Numbered from the stretch's first letter, positions 53,793-62,529 are shown. The stretch: DNA of 64,000 nucleotides from Mucilaginibacter terrae (GCF_031951985.1 NZ_JAVLVU010000001.1:2666001-2730000), one strand, 5' to 3'. Notes: a model not told the origin generated them from the sequence alone. Program-made: numbers and translations.

Positions 53793-55736
53793 ATGAAATG
53801 GATTGTTAAATATATAAGTGTTGCCTGCCTGGCTTTATTAAGTACCATGGCAATACCTCAAAAAGCTGCCGCGCAGGATGATGAAATCACTTTTCAGGAT
53901 TTTTACGACCAGCTTTCGCCTTATGGCACCTGGGTTGACGACCCCGACCATGGCACCGTTTGGGTACCCGATGTTGACCAGGATTTTAAACCCTACGCTA
54001 CTAACGGCCATTGGGCCATGACCGAGTATGGCAATACTTGGGTATCAGATTATGAATGGGGATGGGCACCGTTTCACTATGGCCGCTGGAAATTTGATGA
54101 TTACTATGGCTGGGAATGGATACCCGATTACGAATGGGGACCGGCCTGGGTTGACTGGCGCAGCGGAGACAACTACTACGGATGGGCACCACTTGGCCCC
54201 GATGCCAGTTTAGATGATGCTTACTATTACGCCAACGAACCATCATATGATTACTGGACTTTTGCTCCGCAGATGTACATTTACAGCCCGGTTATTTACA
54301 ATTATTATGTACCGAGAGTAAGGTTTGCATCATTCTTCGGTCGTACCGTGTTCATAAATAATTTTTATAACCGTAACAACAGCAGGTATGTATGCGGTCC
54401 GCGCCGCATTGATATTGAGCGTGCAACCCGCAGCAGGGTAACAGTTTACAATATTCGTAACATTAGCCGCCCAAGCCGTAACTACATTAACAACACCACT
54501 ATTAACATTTACCGCCCACAGGTACGCAGGGTTGATAATGCCCGCCCTAACCGCGTGGTTGATGGAAGGGCTTACCGCAACGCCAATCCGGGTTGGAGTA
54601 TCGGTAACCGCAGTGGTCGTACTAACCGCCCTGATAATGCCGCCCGTTTGGCCAATGTGGCCCGAGGTAATGATGACAATAACCGTAACATAGTTAGGGT
54701 TAATAACGATAACAATCGCCCCGGTGCCCGCCCAACCCGTGGTGGTACCGACCGTGTGCCTAACCGCACCCGCGATGAGCAGGATAACCGCCGCCGCCAG
54801 CAGGACGGACAGCAGGTTTTAACCGACCAGCAGTTGCAGCAACGCCGCGAGGATGCTAATAACCGCCGCGATCAGCAAGGTAATGACGACCGTCGCCGCC
54901 AGTCAAGACCCAATCAGGGCCAGATGACCGATGAGCAGCGTCAGCAAATGGAGCAACGCCGTCAGCAACGCGAACAGCAAAACGGTCAACTAACTGATGA
55001 GCAACGCCAGCAACAAGCCGACCAGCGCAGGCAACAAATGGAACAACGCCGCCAGCAAAGGGATCAGCAAAATCAGCAAATGACCGACGAGCAGCGCCAG
55101 CAACAAGCCGACCAGCGCAGGCAACAAATAGAACAACGCCGCCAGCAAAGAGATCAGCAAAACCAGCAACAACAAACTGATCAACAACGCCAGCAGCAAG
55201 ATCAGCAAAGGCAGCAACAGGCTGAACAACGTCGTCAGCAACGCGAACAACAAAATCAGCAGCAACAAACTGATCAGCAACGCCAGCAGCAAGACCAGCA
55301 AAGGCAGCAACAGGCCGAGCAACGCCGTCAGCAACGCGAACAGCAAGATGCTCAGCAGCGTCAGCAGCAGGATCAGCAAAGACAACAGCAAGCCGAGCAA
55401 CAGCGTCAGCAGCAACAGGAACAACAAAGGCAACAGCAACAAGAGCAACGTCGTCAGCAGCAGGATCAACAGCGCCAACAGCAACAAGACCAGCAACGCC
55501 AGCAACAGGAACAGCAAAGGCAACAACAGCGTCAACAGCAACAAGATCAGCAACGCCAGCAACAGGAACAGCAAAGGCAACAACAGCAGGAACAGCGTCG
55601 TCAACAAGCTGAGCAACAGCGCCAACAACAACAAGACCAGCAACGCCAGCAGCAGGAACAACAGCGCCAACAGCAAGACCAGCAAAGGCAACAACAACGC
55701 GAACAGCAAAGACAGCAACGTCCTGTACGCCCGTAA
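53793..55736 (+). CDS. Exported DUF6600-type protein with long Gln/Arg-rich tail
   Basis: A 647-residue exported protein. After a signal peptide (1-28) comes a Trp/Tyr-rich domain of repeated W-x-G-W/Y units (YGTWVDDPDHGTVWVP, WGWAPFHYGRW, YYGWEWIPDYEWGPAWVDW; about 30-150) typical of DUF6600 proteins. An Asn/Arg-rich linker leads to a disordered tail of about 300 residues, largely Gln and Arg, built from 29-30 residue tandem units such as TDEQRQQQADQRRQQMEQRR. A GTG at 53754 is a possible earlier start, but the ATG at 53793 gives a clean signal. Function unknown. The tail could bind polyanions such as DNA or LPS. Confidence 0.85.
   Translation: MKWIVKYISVACLALLSTMAIPQKAAAQDDEITFQDFYDQLSPYGTWVDDPDHGTVWVPDVDQDFKPYATNGHWAMTEYGNTWVSDYEWGWAPFHYGRWKFDDYYGWEWIPDYEWGPAWVDWRSGDNYYGWAPLGPDASLDDAYYYANEPSYDYWTFAPQMYIYSPVIYNYYVPRVRFASFFGRTVFINNFYNRNNSRYVCGPRRIDIERATRSRVTVYNIRNISRPSRNYINNTTINIYRPQVRRVDNARPNRVVDGRAYRNANPGWSIGNRSGRTNRPDNAARLANVARGNDDNNRNIVRVNNDNNRPGARPTRGGTDRVPNRTRDEQDNRRRQQDGQQVLTDQQLQQRREDANNRRDQQGNDDRRRQSRPNQGQMTDEQRQQMEQRRQQREQQNGQLTDEQRQQQADQRRQQMEQRRQQRDQQNQQMTDEQRQQQADQRRQQIEQRRQQRDQQNQQQQTDQQRQQQDQQRQQQAEQRRQQREQQNQQQQTDQQRQQQDQQRQQQAEQRRQQREQQDAQQRQQQDQQRQQQAEQQRQQQQEQQRQQQQEQRRQQQDQQRQQQQDQQRQQQEQQRQQQRQQQQDQQRQQQEQQRQQQQEQRRQQAEQQRQQQQDQQRQQQEQQRQQQDQQRQQQREQQRQQRPVRP
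54930..55730 (+). repeat. Tandem CAG/CAA-rich repeat coding the Gln/Arg tail
   Basis: About 800 bp of near-periodic CAG, CAA, CGC and CGT codons, in units of about 87-90 bp at the 5' end that dissolve into shorter units. All frames on the opposite strand stay open because the complement lacks stop codons, which explains the long Leu-rich shadow frames. Confidence 0.85.
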
Positions 55737-55751
55737 TAGCCCTTATTCTAT

Positions 55752-55793
55752 AAACCAAAACAGCCCGGCATTTAGCGGGCTGTTTTGGTTTTT
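55752..55793 (+). terminator. Terminator of the DUF6600 gene
   Basis: A 16-bp perfect stem AAACCAAAACAGCCCG (55752-55767) with its complement (55776-55791), eight-base loop and T-run, 16 bases after the stop. Confidence 0.85.
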
Positions 55794-55852
55794 ATATGTT
55801 AAATAAAATATCCGTCTGTATTCTTGATTCTGTAATCTTGAATCTCAGTCCT

Positions 55853-57679
55853 TTAATTCACCAGTTTACCGGTTAAATCAACCGTGCGGGCAAAGGGGTT
55901 TAAATATTTATTGGTGAGCACGGCAAACTCGCGGCGGGTAAGCGGGCGGTTCATATCATAAGGCAGGGTAAACTTAAAGGTTTCTTTCCATTGCTTTTCC
56001 ATGGTAGACCGCAATACTTTGGGCTCAGTAAGCGTAATTTCGCTTATAAAAGAAAGCAGATTGCCCACCGTAAACTGAGTGCCAGGTTTCTCTTTATTAA
56101 ACCATAAAAAGGCACGGGTATAAATCTCCCTAATGGCCGGTTCAACTTCGGCCGTGGTTACCAGGCTATCGGCATTAAAAAGTACCGGAGCTGTTTTTCC
56201 GTTTACCTTTTGTACGCCTTTAAGCATACCTGTAGCGCTAACCTGTTGTATAGCTCTGAAGTTTGGATCGGTAAGCGGCACGTCTGAAAACGGCAACAGG
56301 TATCCTTTAAAATCCAGTAATTCGCCTTGTACAACACGTACATTTAAGTTTTTAGTAGTGGTTTTAAAAAAAGCACAGTAAGCGGCAACGCAACCTGCCC
56401 CCTGGCCCAAAACCATTTGCACCGATGGATAAAATGTACTTGCGCTTACCAAATGCGTGGTTGATAATGCCTTTTCGGTAACCAGCAAATTATCTACGTC
56501 CTTAAGCACCACAGTACCCAACGGAATGCTATATGCCGGGAACGGCGGATAAGCTGTTTGCGGACCGCGCTTATCAACATAATGCTGCCCCGGTGAGGCA
56601 TCGCCTACGGCAATGGAAGTGCGGTATAGTTTTGAGCTGCGGTCATACGGCGTAAAAATATCATCGAGCACCATACGTATTTTACCGTTAGCGCGGCGGT
56701 ACTCGCGCATGTATGGGATGGGTGGCAGGCCATCGGGTGTACCAAATTCATCAGTAGTGCTGAAATTTTTTAGCCCCCCTACAGTTTGCAGGTAATAAAT
56801 AAGTCCCAAAACCCGCAGGCGGCATTCTTTGTAAAACTGCTCGCGGTTTTTAGGGTCGAGCTGCTCGGGCGATGATTTGAACGAGATGCCCGGATCGCTC
56901 CATTTGAGCATGAACTTATCATTAGGTATGCGGCCGCCCTGCACCATTTTAAGCAGGTCTTTACCTTTCAGGCTGGCGTAGTTTTCGGGGTCGTAGCCTT
57001 CGGGTTGGGGCAGGGTTTTATCGGCACCTTTACCGTAATCTTTTAAAATAGCACACCAGGTAATATCCTGTGTTACCGGTATAGCTTCTTCGGGAGCCAG
57101 TTTTTCGCCGGTGTTGCTACGGCTGTCAAACCCAGTGCTGAATTTTGCACCTGCCAAAGCGGCTATATCTCCGGTGCCGGTAGCATCAATTACAATTTGG
57201 GCTTTTATGGTATTGGTTTTGCCTTTTTCAACAATGGTTACTTCCCAGCCGGTGCCATTCTTTTTAATGGTTTTCCAAGGGGTATTAAGTTTGAGTGTCA
57301 GGTTTTTTACCGTGTCGGTCATTTTTTTTAAAATGGCCGCACCTGTATAAGGTTCAAACTTTAATACCGCGTTTACCGTGGTATCATACCCCGGCATTTT
57401 TTTGTAGAACTCGCGTATGTGTTTCCTGAACTCGCCCCATATACCCGATGGCAAGTTACGGTTGGCATCTACCACACACATGGCACCCGAGGTAAGCTCT
57501 CCACCTAACCACGGACCAGGTTCTACCAAAATGGTTTTCACCTTGCTGCGGGCACATTGCAACGCTGCCGCCGTACCACTGGCGCTGCCGCCAATTACCA
57601 ACACATCGGTTTTAATGGTATCAGCATAAGTATGTATAGCGCACAGGCAAAGCAGGGTAATGAGTAAGTTTTTCAACAT
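55853..57679 (-). CDS. Exported FAD-dependent oxidoreductase
   Basis: A 608-residue protein with a signal peptide (1-19) and an N-terminal dinucleotide-binding motif VLVIGGSASGTAAALQCAR, then GPWLGGELTSGAM and VIDATGTGDIAALAGA, as in the FAD_oxidored family common in Bacteroidota polysaccharide loci. A C-terminal region of about 100 residues lies outside the FAD domain. Substrate unknown, possibly a sugar or uronic acid. Confidence 0.85.
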   Translation of the reverse strand: MLKNLLITLLCLCAIHTYADTIKTDVLVIGGSASGTAAALQCARSKVKTILVEPGPWLGGELTSGAMCVVDANRNLPSGIWGEFRKHIREFYKKMPGYDTTVNAVLKFEPYTGAAILKKMTDTVKNLTLKLNTPWKTIKKNGTGWEVTIVEKGKTNTIKAQIVIDATGTGDIAALAGAKFSTGFDSRSNTGEKLAPEEAIPVTQDITWCAILKDYGKGADKTLPQPEGYDPENYASLKGKDLLKMVQGGRIPNDKFMLKWSDPGISFKSSPEQLDPKNREQFYKECRLRVLGLIYYLQTVGGLKNFSTTDEFGTPDGLPPIPYMREYRRANGKIRMVLDDIFTPYDRSSKLYRTSIAVGDASPGQHYVDKRGPQTAYPPFPAYSIPLGTVVLKDVDNLLVTEKALSTTHLVSASTFYPSVQMVLGQGAGCVAAYCAFFKTTTKNLNVRVVQGELLDFKGYLLPFSDVPLTDPNFRAIQQVSATGMLKGVQKVNGKTAPVLFNADSLVTTAEVEPAIREIYTRAFLWFNKEKPGTQFTVGNLLSFISEITLTEPKVLRSTMEKQWKETFKFTLPYDMNRPLTRREFAVLTNKYLNPFARTVDLTGKLVN

Positions 57680-57827
57680 GAGGAGAATACAGGTTTAAAA
57701 CGCTAAAGTAGGGCAAAGCTTTTACTATCAATAAAAATTTGTGTAACAAAATGGCCTTTCTAATGAGGCATGCGGGCAATTTTCACAAAAAGCATCGGCC
57801 TTTAAATTTTTAGTATTTAATTTGAGT

Positions 57828-58367
57828 ATGACAACCCAACCCGACGAACACTTACGTTACCCCATAGGCCGTTTTGCTAAGCCCAGCGAGTATACTTCTG
57901 AACTGTTTGCGCAATCCATCAACACCATAAAAACCCTGCCCGCCCGTTTGCGTGCCGAGGTGATTAAACTGACCGATGCCCAACTGAACACCACTTACCG
58001 CCCCGGCGGCTGGACGCTTAAACAAGTGGTACACCACCTGGCCGACAGCCATATGAATGCTCTCATGCGTATTAAACTGGCACTAACCGAAGAGCACCCC
58101 TCCATTAAACCGTACGATGAAGCCGGCTGGGCCAATCAAATCGATTATAGCCTGCCTGTCGAATCCTCATTAAAAATACTGGAAGGTATACATCAACACA
58201 TGGTGGCCCTGTACGAAAGCTTTGACGAAGCCCAATGGAACCGCAGTTTCCTGCATCCTGAAAGAGGTGTGGTTTATACCATTGCGCTTTCGGCGGCTAT
58301 GTATGCATGGCATAGCAATCATCATTTGGCGCATATTACGGAGACGATGAAGCAGTGGGATAAATAA
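57828..58367 (+). CDS. yfiT: YfiT/DinB-fold bacillithiol-type transferase
   Basis: A 179-residue four-helix-bundle protein of the DinB/YfiT family: metal ligands lie in QVVHHLADSHMN and WHSNHHLAHI. The YPIGRFAKP opening is typical of YfiT. It probably binds a divalent metal and catalyses thiol transfer or hydrolysis. A TTG at 57822 is in frame but the ATG at 57828 is preferred. Confidence 0.88.
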   Translation: MTTQPDEHLRYPIGRFAKPSEYTSELFAQSINTIKTLPARLRAEVIKLTDAQLNTTYRPGGWTLKQVVHHLADSHMNALMRIKLALTEEHPSIKPYDEAGWANQIDYSLPVESSLKILEGIHQHMVALYESFDEAQWNRSFLHPERGVVYTIALSAAMYAWHSNHHLAHITETMKQWDK

Positions 58368-58401
58368 ACCCTAATTGCATACCAAGCAAATTTGCTGTTA
58401 T

Positions 58402-59123
58402 ATGCCTTTTACCTTTGCACATCCGGCAATTGTATTGCCTTTAGGCCGTTTACCTGCCAAGTCGTTTCGCTAACTGCTTTGGTTATTGGCAGTATGTTGC
58501 CCGATTTTGAGTATTTTTTGCGACTCAAAATAAAAAGCGCTTACAGCCATACATGGACCGGACTGCTTTGGTTTAATTTACCATTAGGTTTGATTTTATA
58601 CTTTGTTTACTCGAAATTAGTAAAACCCGTCTTGATTGTCCATCTGCCGACGTTTTTAAACAAGAGATTTTCAAAGTTTAAGAATACAAAACCAGTAAAT
58701 TTATCCTCATTACTAATAAATACTGTTTCTCTGCTCATAGGTGCTTCTACCCATATTTTGTGGGATGGCTTTACACACCCCACCGGTTATTTTGTTAGCC
58801 AACTGCCGTTTCTACAAAATGAGGCAACAGTTGCGAATTACAGCTTACCTATTTATAAATTGTTACAGCATGGCAGCACACTAACAGGCACTTTATTAAT
58901 CATCTTGTCGGTTATAATGCTTCCTCCATTAGCTTCAACTCGATTGCCATCCACATATAAATATTGGCTCATAGTGCTATGCGTTGCATTAGCTTTAATT
59001 ATAATAAGAGTGATGTTTGGCTTAAGATTACACGAATTTGGCAACTTGATTGTAACAGGTATTGCAGGAGGATTTTTAGGCTTAATAGTAGCTTCATTAA
59101 CTAAGCTTGCAACTAAACCTTGA
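58402..59123 (+). pseudogene. DUF4184 membrane protein gene broken by a one-base deletion
   Basis: The true start at 58402 reads MPFTFAHPAIVLPLGRLPAK, the conserved opening of DUF4184 proteins, but hits a stop after SFR. The remainder continues in another frame from SLTALVIGSMLPDFEYFLRL. Adding one T to the TTT at 58465-58467 restores one frame of about 240 residues with six or seven membrane helices. The family may be membrane-bound metal-dependent hydrolases, as suggested by SMLPDFEYF and HILWDGFTHP. Confidence 0.85.
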
Positions 59124-59131
59124 TATAAAAA

Positions 59132-59211
59132 TGTCATTCCGAACGATAGAAAGGAATCCTGTACGAGCTATATAAACAGCTTATAAGATTTTTCCTAACG
59201 TCGGAATGGCA
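59132..59211. repeat. Palindrome family A copy between convergent genes
   Basis: From TGTCATTCCGAACGATAG to CGTCGGAATGGCA, with inner arms AGGAATCCT and AGATTTTTCCT. It is nine bases after the DUF4184 stop and 31 bases after the stop of the minus-strand gene at 59242. Confidence 0.75.
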
Positions 59212-59241
59212 TTTTCCGTTAAGGGAATATTGGAAAATTCC

Positions 59242-60045
59242 TTAATTAAAAATATTAAACAAATTATACTCCACCCTTACCAGATACATGTTTTGCGTAT
59301 TGCGTAACATGCGGTTGGTTAACGGGGTGCGGTACGATAAGTCGACGCGGAGCACACTGTTGAATATAAATTGTACGGCCGGGGCTATATCTACATAATA
59401 TTGTCCTTTGCCCGGGTTGCTCTTGCCCAATAATTCGGCGTAAAGGTTAATGTTGGTTTGCTCGTAATTGGTATACTTTTTAGGAAACAGCAGGTAACCC
59501 GCCGAAACACTATAAGCAATGCTGTTGCGGTTAACCGGTTCATACCCTCCCCTGTTTTCAAACGCGCGCAGGTAACTTAACGTGCCCGAAACGGCCAGTT
59601 TGTGCATGAGTTGCGTGGCAACTAATCCACCTTGCAAACCGGTATTATCGCCCTCTAATGATATTTCCTGGTTGTACTGTATGTTACGGATGGATGATGC
59701 CTTGGCAAATGCCGCCATCCTGAAATGCCGCTGCACACTATCAACCGAGTAAAAACGGTATTTGGCGTAAGTGCTTACACCTTCAAAACGTTGCTTATCC
59801 TGGTAAAAATCAGACATATAGGCCGTGCCGTGTACCATGAGGTATTTGTTTACGCCCAGCATGGCTTCGAGCGTGGTACGGTTACGGTAATCGGGCTTAA
59901 AATAGCCCTGGTTTTCGAGCCTGATGCCCAATGATTTAGCAGCCATGTTACTGGCCGGTTCGCTGTTCACATAAAGTTCCTGGGCCGAGGCGGTGTATAG
60001 CCCGGCCAGCATACCCGCAAGGGTAAGCCACGTATACTTGGTCAT
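59242..60045 (-). CDS. Outer-membrane beta-barrel protein of the metal-handling cluster
   Basis: A 267-residue exported protein (signal 1-21, ASA-Q) with alternating strands typical of small barrels (TLEAMLGVNKYLMVHG, YAKYRFYSVDSVQRHFRM) and a C-terminal Phe-Asn. It starts 15 bases after the HMA-domain gene and so is co-transcribed with it; a role in metal or copper export is inference from that position. Confidence 0.75.
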   Translation of the reverse strand: MTKYTWLTLAGMLAGLYTASAQELYVNSEPASNMAAKSLGIRLENQGYFKPDYRNRTTLEAMLGVNKYLMVHGTAYMSDFYQDKQRFEGVSTYAKYRFYSVDSVQRHFRMAAFAKASSIRNIQYNQEISLEGDNTGLQGGLVATQLMHKLAVSGTLSYLRAFENRGGYEPVNRNSIAYSVSAGYLLFPKKYTNYEQTNINLYAELLGKSNPGKGQYYVDIAPAVQFIFNSVLRVDLSYRTPLTNRMLRNTQNMYLVRVEYNLFNIFN

Positions 60046-60060
60046 AAAACTTTACTGGAA

Positions 60061-60558
60061 TTAAATAATCACGTGATATGATTTGCCATTGCCTGCCTTG
60101 TCGTCGGTGGCGGTGCTATACTTTTTAACAGTGGCAGCCGGGGCAAAGCCTTTGTTCACTACGGTTACGGCAACTTCACCATCTAAACCTTTAGCAGGGG
60201 CGTTGAGGATGTGAAAGGTATCGCCCGAGTAGCTGAACATATTGTTGTTCACTTTGAGTTTGTCAAAATCAACAAAGGCTTTGAGTTGGTTAATGGCAAA
60301 ACCCGCTCCCTGAACTTTTTTGCTCATCTGCTCCAAATCAACCGGTGAGGTATTTTTAAAGGTGATGGTAAACAGGTTACGGTTAAGGTCTGTTTTAATA
60401 TCGCCGATAAAGGGTAGTGTACGCAGGGATTTTTCGGTAGCTTTTGAACACATGGAGCAGGTAAGACCACTTACCTGTAATTCGGCTTTAACAAATTGAG
60501 CTTTAGCAGCGCTTATAGAGATAGCCAACAGGGCTATAAAGATTTTAAGAGATTTCAT
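60061..60558 (-). CDS. Exported heavy-metal-associated (HMA) domain protein
   Basis: A 165-residue protein with a signal peptide (1-20, AKA-Q). The HMA motif GLTCSMC holds Cys34 and Cys37, placed for soft-metal binding, in a ferredoxin-like domain (about 24-95). A second half of about 70 residues is unrecognised. Unlike cytoplasmic CopZ it is exported, so it probably handles copper or a related metal in the periplasm. The longer frame to 60609 is not used; ATG at 60558 gives the signal. Confidence 0.85.
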   Translation of the reverse strand: MKSLKIFIALLAISISAAKAQFVKAELQVSGLTCSMCSKATEKSLRTLPFIGDIKTDLNRNLFTITFKNTSPVDLEQMSKKVQGAGFAINQLKAFVDFDKLKVNNNMFSYSGDTFHILNAPAKGLDGEVAVTVVNKGFAPAATVKKYSTATDDKAGNGKSYHVII

Positions 60559-60653
60559 GTTGTAATTAATTGGAAATAAAATAATTGTGCATAAACAAAA
60601 AACAGGCATAAGCCTTTAAGGCCATGCTGTTACACGGTACAATTACTTACCAA

Positions 60654-61061
60654 TTAAATACGGATGTTACAGTTTTTAATAAAGGTGGCAACCTTACTTG
60701 TAGGTTCATCCTCCGGTGGGCCGCGGTTAAAAAACTTCTCTAAAAGAACCTTTTGGGCCGAAAAAATAAAGTCTTCGAAAGGCAGCTTAGGCATTTCGAA
60801 CGAGAATACTTTAGCCAGGAATGAAGTTTGTTCGGCTTGCTGGTGGGTATCTTTAACCTTTACGGTAACCTTGTGATTTTTGCAGCAATCCATTTTCATG
60901 CCGCAGGTTATATCGGCTTTCTTCTCCAAAATAGGAGCCGGTGCGGCCGATAATTTAACAGTGGCTACTTTATTGCCGCAGTAATGTAAGTTCAGGGCAA
61001 AGCCTAACACCGTAATGGTGTATAAAATGGCTAAACTAAATGCGCCTGTTCTTTTAAACAT
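60654..61061 (-). CDS. HYC_CC_PP family protein
   Basis: A 135-residue exported or membrane-anchored protein of the HYC_CC_PP family, named for its three motifs: His26-Tyr-Cys28, Cys59-Cys60 and Pro115-Pro116. All are present. The cysteine/histidine pattern suggests soft-metal binding. It leads a three-gene unit with an HMA-domain protein and a small barrel, consistent with copper handling in the envelope. A good promoter lies directly before the start codon. Confidence 0.85.
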   Translation of the reverse strand: MFKRTGAFSLAILYTITVLGFALNLHYCGNKVATVKLSAAPAPILEKKADITCGMKMDCCKNHKVTVKVKDTHQQAEQTSFLAKVFSFEMPKLPFEDFIFSAQKVLLEKFFNRGPPEDEPTSKVATFIKNCNIRI

Positions 61062-61065
61062 ACCG

Positions 61066-61097
61066 CGAAAGTACGGCAGATTACCTTACAAAGCAAA
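61066..61097 (-). promoter_or_regulatory. Promoter of the HYC_CC_PP operon
   Basis: On the minus strand, TTTG (61094-61097), a 20-base spacer and TACTTTCG (61066-61073) match the Bacteroidota consensus, with one mismatch in the -7 box. The box ends four bases before the ATG, so the mRNA may be leaderless. Confidence 0.5.
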
Positions 61098-61234
61098 TTA
61101 TTTTTAGGTAACTTATTGAAAAATATAGCGTTACAACATACATGGTGCAACTATTAAAACACCAAAGGCTATTGATTTATAGTTTGTTGCTAAAATTAAA
61201 TAAGAGATAAAGCTGAATTTACCAGGAAGCGAAT

Positions 61235-62095
61235 TTAAGCCCGGATATGGCTACGCGATAAAATAAAATCAACCAAACCATCAATAGGGTGACGAATTAT
61301 TTTACCGGCCGATATGCCGTTCTCTGCGCATAGCTCTTTTAGTTCATTAGTAAAGAAATAAGCTATAGATCCTACAAAATGGCAGGTATATTCCTGGTAC
61401 TGAGCGTACGATTTTATATCGGTATCTATAAATTCCTGCAAGCCACGCTTAATAAGCTGTTTGCCGTATTCAGTTGTTTTAACTTCTGATAAAAACCTGG
61501 CAAATGATGCCAGGTAAGAGTTGGCTCCCCTTTTGAGGTATACGTTGGTAATAATATCGTCTTTAGTGAGGTTAAATTCGGTGCAGAACTTGGCATTCAC
61601 ATCTGCCGGCATACGACCATACATATAATCGGTGATCAAGTTTTTGCCAAACCAGGTGCCCGAACCTTCATCACCCAAAACATAGCCTAAACCATGCTTA
61701 CCGGTGGTTACATCTTCGCCATCAAAAAAAGAGATGTTTGAACCTGTACCCAGCACACATACCAAGCCTTTGTGCGTACCACAGGTAGCATAGGCCGAAC
61801 CCAGCAAATCACTGTCGACACTTACAAAGGCACGTGGAAATATATGACTTAAAGCGTTGGAAACAACTTCGCGCTTATCGGGACTTGAGCATCCTGCGCC
61901 AAAAAAGTATATTTCCTCAATCAGCGGAAAATGATTAACCATTACCGGAGCCTGCTCCTGTATGATTTTAATAATTTCCTTTTCAGATAAAAAAAACGGG
62001 TTTAACCCTGCTGTGCTAAATTTAACCGATTCCTGCTTGTCTGATGCCAGTACCCAATCGGTTTTCGAAGATCCGCTATCGGCTACAATGATCAT
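61235..62095 (-). CDS. BadF/BadG-type ATPase, N-acetylglucosamine kinase-like
   Basis: A 286-residue ASKHA-fold protein with the phosphate-binding loop ADSGSSKTDWVL, a second motif VLGTGSNISFFDG and LGDEGSGTWFGK, as in eukaryotic-type N-acetylglucosamine kinases. It probably phosphorylates an amino sugar, for example from peptidoglycan recycling. Its start overlaps the response-regulator stop by four bases (ATGA), so the two are translationally coupled. Confidence 0.85.
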   Translation of the reverse strand: MIIVADSGSSKTDWVLASDKQESVKFSTAGLNPFFLSEKEIIKIIQEQAPVMVNHFPLIEEIYFFGAGCSSPDKREVVSNALSHIFPRAFVSVDSDLLGSAYATCGTHKGLVCVLGTGSNISFFDGEDVTTGKHGLGYVLGDEGSGTWFGKNLITDYMYGRMPADVNAKFCTEFNLTKDDIITNVYLKRGANSYLASFARFLSEVKTTEYGKQLIKRGLQEFIDTDIKSYAQYQEYTCHFVGSIAYFFTNELKELCAENGISAGKIIRHPIDGLVDFILSRSHIRA

Positions 62096-62475
62096 GCACT
62101 CAGTTCTTCCAGAATTTTTTGGGTAAGCGGTTTATGTATAAACTGGGTAATGTACTTGTTCTGGCCCGAACGTTTTACATCAACCGGGTCAAGCGATGAA
62201 GACAGCATGAATATCTTGGTATGATCTTTATCGTGCCCGTCAAGCTTTTCATATTCCTGTAAAAACTCAAAGCCGTTCATGAGCGGCATACGTAAATCTA
62301 AAAAAATCACATCGGGCTTAATAAGCCCGTCGCGTATTTGTTCAATAGCTTCGGTGGCCGATTGCTTAACCACAATGTTCTGCGCAAAATTACTGCTCTC
62401 CAATATCCGTCGCGTAACAAAATTGTCGATATAGTTATCGTCAATTAGCAAGCAAGTTTTATAGCCACTATACAT
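62092..62475 (-). CDS. Single-domain response regulator
   Basis: A 127-residue receiver domain with no output domain. Acidic pocket Asp12/Asp13, phospho-acceptor Asp60 (FLDLRMP), switch Ser92 or Ser93 and Lys115 (HKPLT) are all present. It may act by protein contact or as a relay. A TTG at 62484 is in frame, but the ATG at 62475 is preferred, with a -7 box just before it. Coupled to the GlcNAc-kinase-like gene. Confidence 0.9.
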   Translation of the reverse strand: MYSGYKTCLLIDDNYIDNFVTRRILESSNFAQNIVVKQSATEAIEQIRDGLIKPDVIFLDLRMPLMNGFEFLQEYEKLDGHDKDHTKIFMLSSSLDPVDVKRSGQNKYITQFIHKPLTQKILEELSA

Positions 62476-62481
62476 CACATT

Positions 62482-62489
62482 CAAATTTA
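62482..62489 (-). promoter_or_regulatory. -7 promoter box abutting the response-regulator start
   Basis: TAAATTTG on the minus strand is a perfect TAnnTTTG match ending six bases before the ATG at 62475; TTTT lies 19 bases upstream. Confidence 0.45.
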
Positions 62490-62529
62490 GGTTTTTAACT
62501 TCAAATAAAAAATAGCTGTTAAACTAAAT

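Noticed and set aside
54856..55758. Long minus-strand open frames rich in Val/Ala or Leu opposite the DUF6600 tail
   Set aside because: The complement of CAG/CAA/CGY repeats lacks stop codons, so all frames there stay open. They have no start context, no signal and no sensible protein character.
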